Of a DNA stretch of 64,000 nucleotides, positions 17,841-25,321 are shown piece by piece; position 1 is the stretch's first letter, and every line of letters starts with the position of its first letter. The stretch is from positions 1 to 64,000 of the forward strand of contig JAXHVA010000010.1 of NCBI GenBank assembly GCA_034189035.1. Direction: 5' to 3'. This DNA is from JAUXFK01 sp034189035. Lineage in GTDB: Bacteria; Desulfobacterota; UBA8473. Under the pieces are notes generated by a model that was not told where the DNA came from, ran no database searches, and saw only the letters and a list, made by a program, of their open reading frames with translations. The translations under genes and the position numbers were made by a program.

Positions 17841-18771
17841 CGTATATCTTTTTAATAGCATAGATCGGCTTTCCTTGAGACTCATAATACGTCCTAATAT
17901 TAATCTCTGCTACAAGACCAATAGTCAACAATTGAATCCCTGAAATAACTAATAATAAAACAATTAAAGGTCTTAGAGGTTTAATATAGACATGTAAAAT
18001 AAGCCTTTGAAAAGTCAGAAAAAATCCATAACCAAGTCCTGCCGCTATAGATATGATTCCCCAAAATCCCAGCATATGGAGAGGTTTTGTAAAAAAACTA
18101 AGCATAAATTTTACCGTTAATAAATCAAGCACAACGCGAAATGTTCTCCATAATCCGTATTTAGACTCACCAAATTCACGTGGGTTGTGTTTTACAGGCA
18201 CCTCCAATATTTTTGCTCCATTCCAACTGGCCAAGGCCGGAATGAAACGATGCATTTCTCCGTAAAGCTTTATCGACTTAATCACATCCGCTCGATATGC
18301 TTTAAGCGAGCAACCATAATCATGTAATTTTACCCCTGTAATTATACTAATCATCCAGTTTGCAATCATCGACGGAACCTTCCTGAAAACCAGTTTATCC
18401 TTTCGGTTGATCCTCCATCCACTTACAATATCGTATCCATCCTCAATGCCTTGAAGCAACTTAGGTATGTCTGATGGATCATTTTGAAGATCTCCATCCA
18501 TAGCGACAATGATCTCCCCTTGAGCATAGTCAAATCCTGCCGACATGGAAGCTGTCTGGCCAAAATTCTTTCTTAAAGCAATGACCTTCACATGGTCATC
18601 TTCGTTTTTTACATGTAACAGCTCCTCCAATGTCTTATCCGTACTTCCGTCATCAACAAAAACAATCTCATATTCTCTCCCAAGTTTTTTTGTTATTTCT
18701 AAAATAGAATGAAATAATAGTCTTACACTTTCTTGCTCATTGTAAAGGGGGACAACAATTGATAGAAACAT
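17836..18771 (-). CDS. Polyprenyl-phosphate glycosyltransferase, GT2 (DPM1/ArnC/GtrB type)
   Basis: The 311-residue protein has a GT-A domain with SIVVPLYNEQESV, VFVDDGSTDKTLEE and the DPM-type VAMDGDLQNDPSDIPKLL, followed by two C-terminal membrane segments (about 230-255 and 270-297) typical of GtrB/ArnC. Such proteins load a sugar from a nucleotide donor onto polyprenyl phosphate at the cytoplasmic face, giving the lipid donor used by GT-C enzymes. Five GT-C genes in this window, the nearest just downstream, are candidate users. A good GGTGAGG ribosome site precedes the ATG. It ends with a weak hairpin. Confidence 0.88.
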   Translation of the reverse strand: MFLSIVVPLYNEQESVRLLFHSILEITKKLGREYEIVFVDDGSTDKTLEELLHVKNEDDHVKVIALRKNFGQTASMSAGFDYAQGEIIVAMDGDLQNDPSDIPKLLQGIEDGYDIVSGWRINRKDKLVFRKVPSMIANWMISIITGVKLHDYGCSLKAYRADVIKSIKLYGEMHRFIPALASWNGAKILEVPVKHNPREFGESKYGLWRTFRVVLDLLTVKFMLSFFTKPLHMLGFWGIISIAAGLGYGFFLTFQRLILHVYIKPLRPLIVLLLVISGIQLLTIGLVAEINIRTYYESQGKPIYAIKKIYE

Positions 18772-18908
18772 TGCTTACCTCACCATTATATATTTTGCAA
18801 AGCCACTATTGTTTCTGATAAGAGCGGATTTACCTTATTATTAGATTTTTTATTGAGTCATCAAAAATCTCATCTGTCTTCGTCAATATTTCCATATTCT
18901 GCACAAAT

Positions 18909-19832
18909 CTACGAAGTATAAGCATTATTTTTTTTTGTTGTTACGTCAATTCTAGAAAGATGTATGATACCGATTATACTTATTGAAACGTTGTTTATAA
19001 TAAAAAATAGAAACGCTGCAGAAAAGGCAGTAGATGCAGAGACTCCATACGTTGAAAGTAGCAATATTGATAATCCCTCTCTAATACCTAGCCCCATAAG
19101 ACTAACAGGAATAATAGTAGAAAGAGTGACTAAGGGCGTTACAAGGAAGATCGCCAGCAAAGTTATATCTTCGAACGCCATTACCAAATAGTAGAACTGA
19201 AGAATAACGAAGAAAAAAGCAATTAATGAAAGGATTGATGCTATTGTTATTACTCTAAAATCCAAGTTATCAAAGGCATCCAAACCTTTAATAATATTCA
19301 ATCTTGAGAATCGAGTAGGTATAATGATCTTAAATGCTTTACACATTATGTTAGGACTGTACAGCATAAAAAGGATAAAGATTGAAAGGAGAACAACCAG
19401 AGTACCAAATCCCTTATTTATAAGAGTGAAACTTCCTCCAATGGCTAGCATAACAACTATAGCAAGGTCTATAAGTCGGTCTATAATAGTAAGCCCGATT
19501 ATTCTTGGACGTTCTTTTTGATCAAAATAGAGGGCACGTCCTATATCTCCTGCCCGCATAGGAGTAATTAATCCAAGAGCGTTCCCTATCATATAAGATT
19601 TTGCCCCATCCCAATATGTATAGGTATGGTTCCTTACTTTTACCAGATTATGCCACTTCATGAATTTGACCAGATTAAATGCAACGCCAAAAAACACACC
19701 TAAACATAAATAGAAGAGATCGCCTTGTATGACAGAAACAGACAATTGGCTCCAGTCTATCTTCAAAATAATTGCATAGAGCAACCCTCCTGAAACAACA
19801 ATTTTTATTCCAAATAAACTGATTTTCTTCAA
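18909..19832 (-). CDS. UPF0104 / LPG-synthase transmembrane-domain family protein (AglD/YbhN-like)
   Basis: The 307-residue, six- to eight-helix membrane protein has the family signature LITPMRAGDIGRALYF near residue 95 (consensus PxRxGExxRA) and SLMGLGIREGLSILLL near residue 245. This PF03706 family covers the membrane half of lysyl-phosphatidylglycerol synthases and glycan-cluster proteins thought to move lipid-linked sugars or phospholipids. It has no soluble aminoacyl-transferase domain. It overlaps the upstream membrane-protein gene by 4 bp, so the two are translationally coupled. A second member is at 43431-44480. Together with the GT2 upstream of a GT-C enzyme it could flip a polyprenyl-phosphate sugar. 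Confidence 0.82.
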   Translation of the reverse strand: MKKISLFGIKIVVSGGLLYAIILKIDWSQLSVSVIQGDLFYLCLGVFFGVAFNLVKFMKWHNLVKVRNHTYTYWDGAKSYMIGNALGLITPMRAGDIGRALYFDQKERPRIIGLTIIDRLIDLAIVVMLAIGGSFTLINKGFGTLVVLLSIFILFMLYSPNIMCKAFKIIIPTRFSRLNIIKGLDAFDNLDFRVITIASILSLIAFFFVILQFYYLVMAFEDITLLAIFLVTPLVTLSTIIPVSLMGLGIREGLSILLLSTYGVSASTAFSAAFLFFIINNVSISIIGIIHLSRIDVTTKKNNAYTS

Positions 19833-20854
19833 TTTATAGGCCTATTCAAATCCATTCGTAATGCTAAAAGATAAATAAAGTAAATGAAAAAAACAATAAA
19901 AGTATAATCCAAAGAATGTTCAAAAAAGTGCCAGGCAAAAAGATCGAGGACGGACCAGTCTTTTGTGTACCCAATGCTTTCTATATTGGCCCTAATATCA
20001 AGGCTTAATACTTTAACGACTAAGAATCCAATGATGAAAACAATTGGGATAGACCAACAAACAAGTAACAGAAGATTTCCTTTGAAGTTCCTTTGCTTTT
20101 TTATTCCACTATCCGTCTTCTCTGTATCATACTTCCCTTCTAGACAGATCAAGACAGCCAAACATAAAAACATAGTTATAGAAAGGTCCGATCCAAACAC
20201 TTCTCTGAGCTGATGACCAAGATAGCTAGGAGTTTGAAAGGGATCCATCGTCATTCCAAAGAAAAGAGTAAGAAAAACAAAGACCACCACTGAGATGGGA
20301 AATAAACTTGAGGCCTTTCTCTTCACCCACTGACCATTATTGTTCACCATTCGATACAGTAAAATAAAAAAAGCAGAGGTAGAAAAGAGCACAATATTAC
20401 TTAGGAAGTGGTTTCGCCAATGAGACCCGAATTCCAGAGGTCTTAACTCGTGGGTTCTGTATTGGAAAAGCCCCATCAAGGTATCCCTAAGCCCGATATC
20501 TCTCGCCGTCATAAAAACCGATAACAAGACTACAGCGAAGGCTAAAACACCACTAAGAAACACTTGCCTTGCTGGAATCTTTAGTACGTGACGATTATCA
20601 ATTCTCACCAAAGGTTTACCATAATAAAAGAAGATGCCTACAATAAATAAAGAATAGACTACTTTTATTGGTACTTCCCAGAGAAAATGCCTGAAATAGA
20701 GAATGACCTCAAGAAGTGTATATTTCCCATTCTCATGTACCACAGTATTGAAAAGCCATAGCTTTTCATAGAATAAAGACATATGGATATATGCCCCTAT
20801 TAGCAAAATAATCGGTATGAACAAACAGATAATTACGGGAAGATATCTTCTCAA
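19829..20854 (-). CDS. Multi-pass membrane protein of unknown function
   Basis: The 341-residue protein has about 8 hydrophobic segments and no motif I recognise. It has a short soluble loop near residues 125-150 (RDIGLRDTLMGLFQYRTHEL) and a periplasmic or cytoplasmic segment with TMDPFQTPSYLGHQLREVFG. It lies between a FAD oxidoreductase and a UPF0104 protein, overlapping the latter by 4 bp, so it probably belongs to the same membrane pathway. The start is TTG at 20854 with only a weak GCAAAG upstream. A later ATG at 20782 would remove the first membrane segment, so I prefer TTG. Function unassigned. Confidence 0.65.
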   Translation of the reverse strand: MRRYLPVIICLFIPIILLIGAYIHMSLFYEKLWLFNTVVHENGKYTLLEVILYFRHFLWEVPIKVVYSLFIVGIFFYYGKPLVRIDNRHVLKIPARQVFLSGVLAFAVVLLSVFMTARDIGLRDTLMGLFQYRTHELRPLEFGSHWRNHFLSNIVLFSTSAFFILLYRMVNNNGQWVKRKASSLFPISVVVFVFLTLFFGMTMDPFQTPSYLGHQLREVFGSDLSITMFLCLAVLICLEGKYDTEKTDSGIKKQRNFKGNLLLLVCWSIPIVFIIGFLVVKVLSLDIRANIESIGYTKDWSVLDLFAWHFFEHSLDYTFIVFFIYFIYLLALRMDLNRPIN

Positions 20855-20896
20855 CTTTGCAAATATATAAGAATTTGTTATATGTAAATCTCCTTT

Positions 20897-22213
20897 TCAA
20901 TGCCTCTGTTTCTCACCATTATGCATTATCTTCATAACAACCTCTCGTGCCTTTACAATACTTGAATTCAGGCACCGACTCTGAGGATAGATCTGGCTTG
21001 TATTCAATAGATAAAGATTCTTAATGGGAGTGATAAATTTAGGTATTACTTTACTATAGTTCTTGACAAAAACAGGCTGGCTGAAGCGATCTTTAAAGAC
21101 CCAGTACTCTTCTACCTCGTTATTAGTAAACTCAGGCAAAATACTCTTCAAATACAAAATAAAATCATTATAAATAGTTTCCTCTGATTCTGAAAAAAAC
21201 GGATTCTCCGAGGAGGAATATCTCGTCAAATAGACCATATGTCGGTCTCCATATTCTTGTGATGAAACAAAATTTGTATGTTCGATAATCCCCACAAAGG
21301 GGCTATCAGGATCACTCACATTGATCCAATAATAATCACTGAGAGCGTTCTTCAGCTTCAGGACCATACATACAGACCCTTGATATTTTATGGATTGCAA
21401 CTTATTTACATATTCTTCAGGGAGAAAAGGGGCCAAACCAATGAAAGACGGCAATGATACTGTCGATAAAACCACATCCCCTTCAAATGTTTTTCCTTTT
21501 GCAATGACACCGGAGACCTTTCCGTCAGTCATGCGGATGGAGTCAACAGACATATCCGTGTATATCTCTCCTTCTTTAACCCTGATTTTTTGTATCAAAG
21601 CATCAAATAACCTCTTGTATCCTCCACGTATATACCCGAGAGATTCTTTGCTCCTTCCTCTCCCCTTGGTTTTTTTTCTGTCCACCACCCGGTTCCACAG
21701 CCACGCAGCCGAAATTTTTTGATAGTCATCACCAAACTTCATCTTGAGAAGAGGTTCCCAGATCACCTGACACGACTCCGCCCCCGAATACCTCCGGAGC
21801 CATTCCAGGGCGCTTCTTTTCTCTATGGTCTGCCATTTCTTAATCCTCATCATCATGAGAGAACTCAGACCGAGACGGATCCTGTCTCTTATTTTCAACG
21901 GTGTAAAGAGGAGAAGATCTTTAGCACTCGCAAAGGGATAAAGATGTCTTTCATAGTAAAACCCCATCTTTACTTGTCGAAAAAAGAGTTCTTTATCAAG
22001 AGCCAAATCCTTCATAAGCCTAATGAGCTCATCATGACTGGAAAAGATATGATGATAATATTTCTCCAGATAGGTTCCTTCTACAGGAAAGTAACCCGCC
22101 AGACCACCCACATCCGGTGCGCTGTCAAATACTGTGACATTATGGCCTTTCTCAACCAAGAAGTAGGCTGCGGAAAGGCCTGTTATACCTGCACCTATAA
22201 TATTTACTTTCAT
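20897..22213 (-). CDS. FAD-dependent oxidoreductase, protoporphyrinogen-oxidase/amine-oxidase-like
   Basis: The 438-residue protein starts with VNIIGAGITGLSAAYFLVEK (FAD-binding GxGxxG) and continues VFDSAPDVGGLAGYF. Near the C-terminus YLLNTSQIYPQSRCLNSSI is the FAD-binding signature of this glycan-cluster subfamily. It is soluble. These enzymes recur in polysaccharide clusters beside GT2, UPF0104 and GT-C genes and are distinct from the UGM-like gene at 13955-15766. Their reaction is not established; oxidation or reduction of a polyprenol or a lipid-linked sugar is one possibility. It is 42 bp upstream of the membrane-protein gene and 47 bp downstream of the next, in one operon. No good ribosome site is seen. 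Confidence 0.82.
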   Translation of the reverse strand: MKVNIIGAGITGLSAAYFLVEKGHNVTVFDSAPDVGGLAGYFPVEGTYLEKYYHHIFSSHDELIRLMKDLALDKELFFRQVKMGFYYERHLYPFASAKDLLLFTPLKIRDRIRLGLSSLMMMRIKKWQTIEKRSALEWLRRYSGAESCQVIWEPLLKMKFGDDYQKISAAWLWNRVVDRKKTKGRGRSKESLGYIRGGYKRLFDALIQKIRVKEGEIYTDMSVDSIRMTDGKVSGVIAKGKTFEGDVVLSTVSLPSFIGLAPFLPEEYVNKLQSIKYQGSVCMVLKLKNALSDYYWINVSDPDSPFVGIIEHTNFVSSQEYGDRHMVYLTRYSSSENPFFSESEETIYNDFILYLKSILPEFTNNEVEEYWVFKDRFSQPVFVKNYSKVIPKFITPIKNLYLLNTSQIYPQSRCLNSSIVKAREVVMKIMHNGEKQRH

Positions 22214-22260
22214 TTTAAAACGGAATTTTCACATGTACAAGGAAGGATTGAAGCCCTTTA

Positions 22261-23091
22261 TTAAAATTTTACTCTGAATGGCTTCATTAATACAAAACCA
22301 AAAGAAAGGGTGAGAATAAAAAAGATTAAAAGCCAATGAATTCTCCACCCAAACACACTGATATTCATGTATGGATACTTAACTTCAATGGATTTTATAT
22401 TTGTGCTTTGTGACAATGAAGGCTCACCCGGATGGAAAAAGGAGTTAAGAATCCCCTTCTTTAACATTAACGGTGAAATTCTCGTGATTTCATCCTTGAC
22501 AACAACCCTTCTCTTCAATTCTTTATCAAGGACATAAAACCTTAACTCAAATTCTCCTTTTCGTTCAGCCCTAATTTTCCAATATGTCTCTGAACCTTCA
22601 TCGTATCGTAATGGTGGAGTCTCCAAACGTAATCCTTCAGGAACCGTGAGAAGCACATCACTGCCCTTTTCAGGAAACGTGCCTCCTGTCTCCTGCTTCA
22701 CCTTTACAATGGCCGTCTCTCCAAGACTGAGTGGTCTGTGAGCATACCTGGTCTCGGTTTGAACCATGATAACCAATACAGGTAATATCATGAATAGTAA
22801 AGGCTTGAGCATGTAAGCCATATAGATCGCATTGTATTTGAGTATGTTTTTCATAGCAGTAAAAAAAATCCTCAAATCATCTTTAAAAATCCTCACTTCG
22901 AACAGATGACCTACGATTCTGCCTCTCGTTCTCTTTATCCCTTCTTGATTAGAAAAGTATCTGAAGATGGGAAGGACGATCAATGTTGTTAAAAGAGAAA
23001 TTGCACTTAAACCATAGATAGGATGAAGAGAATCAAAAGAATTGAAAAAGGTATCAAAGATAAAATTTAATATAGAATTAAAAATTCCCAT
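22261..23091 (-). CDS. Membrane protein with periplasmic beta domain, unknown function
   Basis: The 276-residue protein has hydrophobic segments at about 27-45, 92-110 and 253-272. Residues 46-90 are basic and amphipathic (EGIKRTRGRIVGHLFEVRIF), so should be cytoplasmic, and 112-250 form a beta-strand-rich domain that should be periplasmic, giving an N-out topology. N-out plus a basic cytoplasmic hairpin is loosely reminiscent of Oxa1/YidC/EMC3 proteins, but I see no diagnostic motif and do not assign it. It starts 3 bp after the ribbon-helix-helix gene stop and is followed by the FAD oxidoreductase. It probably acts with the two phosphodiesterase-like enzymes upstream. Confidence 0.65.
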   Translation of the reverse strand: MGIFNSILNFIFDTFFNSFDSLHPIYGLSAISLLTTLIVLPIFRYFSNQEGIKRTRGRIVGHLFEVRIFKDDLRIFFTAMKNILKYNAIYMAYMLKPLLFMILPVLVIMVQTETRYAHRPLSLGETAIVKVKQETGGTFPEKGSDVLLTVPEGLRLETPPLRYDEGSETYWKIRAERKGEFELRFYVLDKELKRRVVVKDEITRISPLMLKKGILNSFFHPGEPSLSQSTNIKSIEVKYPYMNISVFGWRIHWLLIFFILTLSFGFVLMKPFRVKF

Positions 23092-23094
23092 TGT

Positions 23095-23280
23095 CTAAGA
23101 AATATAACCAAGTCCCTGGAGCCTTTTCTCTAACTCCTGCTGTGAATCTGACTCTTCTAACTTCTTTATTTCCTTTTCTATAATATGACTTATGAATTCT
23201 TCTACGGATGAATACCCGACCTTAGCAGCATGGGTTTTGGCTTTTTTATATAATCCCTTGTCGATATTTACCTTTGGCAT
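23095..23280 (-). CDS. Small ribbon-helix-helix-like protein with C-terminal LGY tail
   Basis: The 61-residue protein reads PKVNIDKGLYKKAKTHAAKV then GYSSVEEFISHIIEKEIKKL, the strand-helix-helix pattern of CopG/MetJ-Arc proteins, then an acidic linker and the tail LEKRLQGLGYIS. The tail resembles RLRSLGYLQ, which ends both sulfatase-fold proteins in this window. RHH proteins usually bind DNA as dimers; here it could regulate the surrounding operon. No toxin gene is adjacent, so an antitoxin role is not supported. AAGGAAA precedes the ATG. Spacing to neighbours is 3 and 20 bp, so it is co-transcribed. Confidence 0.75.
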   Translation of the reverse strand: MPKVNIDKGLYKKAKTHAAKVGYSSVEEFISHIIEKEIKKLEESDSQQELEKRLQGLGYIS

Positions 23281-23300
23281 TCTATTTTTCCTTATTTCGG

Positions 23301-25289
23301 TTAAACACTGTATAGTGGTTTGCCTTGTACCTCATTATCTGGTGAGATGTTGAACTCCGCAAGAATAGTGGCTGTTATGTCGCAAAGATTGACATTTTCC
23401 GTCGTTACCCTTTTGTTTGCAAACAAAATTGCCGGCACTAGGCTTGGATCGACACAATGATCTCCACTCCATTTGTCGAGATTGTCTGCAATTATTTCAC
23501 AAGAAAATCCTCCAAGAATACTTTCCCATGAAGTCCTGTATCCAATATTCCACCCTATGATCAGGTCTGGAGCATGAGGGTTAAGCCTTCGCTCATGTTC
23601 GGAGACAATTAGAACCCTTGATACCGCTTTCTTACCCGTTGTCACATCAACAAGGCTTAAAAGATCCTGGCGTATTCTCCTGAGTAATACACTAGCCTGG
23701 CTTTCTGACACAATGCCGTTCCTTTCCCTCCCCTTTAGGTTCACATAGATTGAGTTGATGCCCACATTGTAAGCGCTTGTTCGGGACCAGTTAACATTCT
23801 CAAAATAGCCTTTGTTCTCAATGTTATTAGAATCTGAGAGGCTTAAATAACCTTTTTCAAACAACCAGTTATTCACGTTCACCTGTCTTCGAAACGGAGT
23901 AAATCCATGGTCTGACATCACCATTAAGGAAAGATTTGGGTCATTGATATCGTTTTGTTTCATTATATCACCGAGGATTTTATCCATTACAATATAAAGC
24001 TCTTTCAGCGTATGTCCGTACTTTCGGTACAATTCTCGGTTGTAAAGAGGATGATAAGGATCAATGGTACGCCAATACATGTGGGTATTTTGATCCAGGC
24101 TGGAAAAGTAGAAAAAGAACATCCCCGTGTCTTGCTTCCTGAATCGTTTCATTTCGTACTCAAGAAGCCCCTTTCTCTCCTCTATAATCTGATAACCCAG
24201 GGTTAGGTATTCTCTTTCGCTGAGCACTCCCTCAGAAAGGGCCTTGGTATCCTCAGGGAAGCCTTGTGTATAAAAGTGCCCGACATTTCTGACCAGTTCT
24301 TCACCATAGTTCTTCGATGTAACCACAGGAAGCGCCGGATCGGATGGATCAATATTCAGGGGAGAGATATACATGGTGAAATCGGGATGGACACTTTTCA
24401 CGTAGAGTTTACAGATACCCTTCACATCATAGAGGGAGCCCAACATCGGAAAAGACAATTGAATCCATCCAGTCCACTCTCCTTGCCTGAGCAAAAACTC
24501 ATTGTTCTGAATCAAAATACGTACAACTGCATTGTCACGGTCACGCCAAATCTCCAGGGGTATCTCGACATGCGGCGCATCCCTTTTCATGGTGTTGGCA
24601 GGTCCAGGTAAATGTGTCAGGGCCTTTTGTCCATGAAAGGTAATCGGTTGTAACTTCCCCCCGGTCATGTCTTTTTTAAAGAGGTTTGGTGCGGTAGTGA
24701 TAAGCGTAAAGCTTCCGTATCCACCTCTGAGGTCCGGGGTTCCCATACCTGAGACCATCCTCACATCCTCACTCTCACAGGGGAAGTTAGCCGGCATTTT
24801 AAAAATGGTAGTGGGGATATCATATTCCGCCAGGTACTCCCAAAACGGCTTTCCTTTCCTGAGGTTTTCTGACTGACCTCTTGAAAGAGGGATCCTCCAA
24901 TCGCCAAGGTCGAATGTTTTACCGGGTGGAGAAATATGAGATGTGGAAAGATACGGGATTAAGGTCAGGGGATCACGGTGAATGAAATCATAAATACCAT
25001 GCACAGACGAAGAAGCGCCAATGATAAAGTTCGACCATGCAACAGGGCTTTGGGGAGGCATGCTGGTACCAACAGATCGCAGACATCCCCTTTTCGCGAG
25101 TTTGGCGAAGTTAGGTAAAAGTCCCTGTCGCATGTATTCTCGGGTTAGGTGTGTATCCATTCCGTCTATACCAAGCACAATTACTTTCTTTTTACCTTGA
25201 GGTTTGGTGTTAAACCAACAACCTGCTGGCAAGAAACTACACCCCAAAGCGAGGATAGCCGATGTTTTTAGAAATTCTCTTCTGTTCAT
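23301..25289 (-). CDS. Alkaline-phosphatase-superfamily phosphodiesterase, Tat-type lipoprotein
   Basis: The 662-residue protein belongs to the type I phosphodiesterase/nucleotide pyrophosphatase family. VIVLGIDGMD (Asp42) gives the first metal ligand, PPQSPVAWSNF (Ser81) sits at the nucleophile position, VMSDHGFTPFRR and SGDHCVDPSLVP supply the remaining Asp/His ligands. The N-terminus NRREFLK followed by a hydrophobic stretch and LPAGC (Cys24) is a twin-arginine signal with a lipobox, so it should be exported folded and lipid-anchored. I chose the ATG at 25289 over a TTG six bases upstream. It is paralogous to the adjacent 712-residue protein. The substrate, perhaps a phosphate-linked glycan or lipid head group, is unknown. 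Confidence 0.83.
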   Translation of the reverse strand: MNRREFLKTSAILALGCSFLPAGCWFNTKPQGKKKVIVLGIDGMDTHLTREYMRQGLLPNFAKLAKRGCLRSVGTSMPPQSPVAWSNFIIGASSSVHGIYDFIHRDPLTLIPYLSTSHISPPGKTFDLGDWRIPLSRGQSENLRKGKPFWEYLAEYDIPTTIFKMPANFPCESEDVRMVSGMGTPDLRGGYGSFTLITTAPNLFKKDMTGGKLQPITFHGQKALTHLPGPANTMKRDAPHVEIPLEIWRDRDNAVVRILIQNNEFLLRQGEWTGWIQLSFPMLGSLYDVKGICKLYVKSVHPDFTMYISPLNIDPSDPALPVVTSKNYGEELVRNVGHFYTQGFPEDTKALSEGVLSEREYLTLGYQIIEERKGLLEYEMKRFRKQDTGMFFFYFSSLDQNTHMYWRTIDPYHPLYNRELYRKYGHTLKELYIVMDKILGDIMKQNDINDPNLSLMVMSDHGFTPFRRQVNVNNWLFEKGYLSLSDSNNIENKGYFENVNWSRTSAYNVGINSIYVNLKGRERNGIVSESQASVLLRRIRQDLLSLVDVTTGKKAVSRVLIVSEHERRLNPHAPDLIIGWNIGYRTSWESILGGFSCEIIADNLDKWSGDHCVDPSLVPAILFANKRVTTENVNLCDITATILAEFNISPDNEVQGKPLYSV

Positions 25290-25321
25290 TACCAATTATC
25301 TCGAAGCGTATGATATTTGTT

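Noticed and set aside
18840..18875. AGATTTTT/AAAAATCT inverted repeat after the GT2 start as a possible terminator.
   Set aside because: On the minus strand it is not followed by a T run and lies upstream of the gene, so there is no sign of function.
23095..23280. Antitoxin of a toxin-antitoxin pair, suggested by the ribbon-helix-helix fold.
   Set aside because: No small toxin-like gene overlaps or flanks it. Neighbours are a membrane protein and phosphodiesterases, so a regulator role in the operon is more likely.
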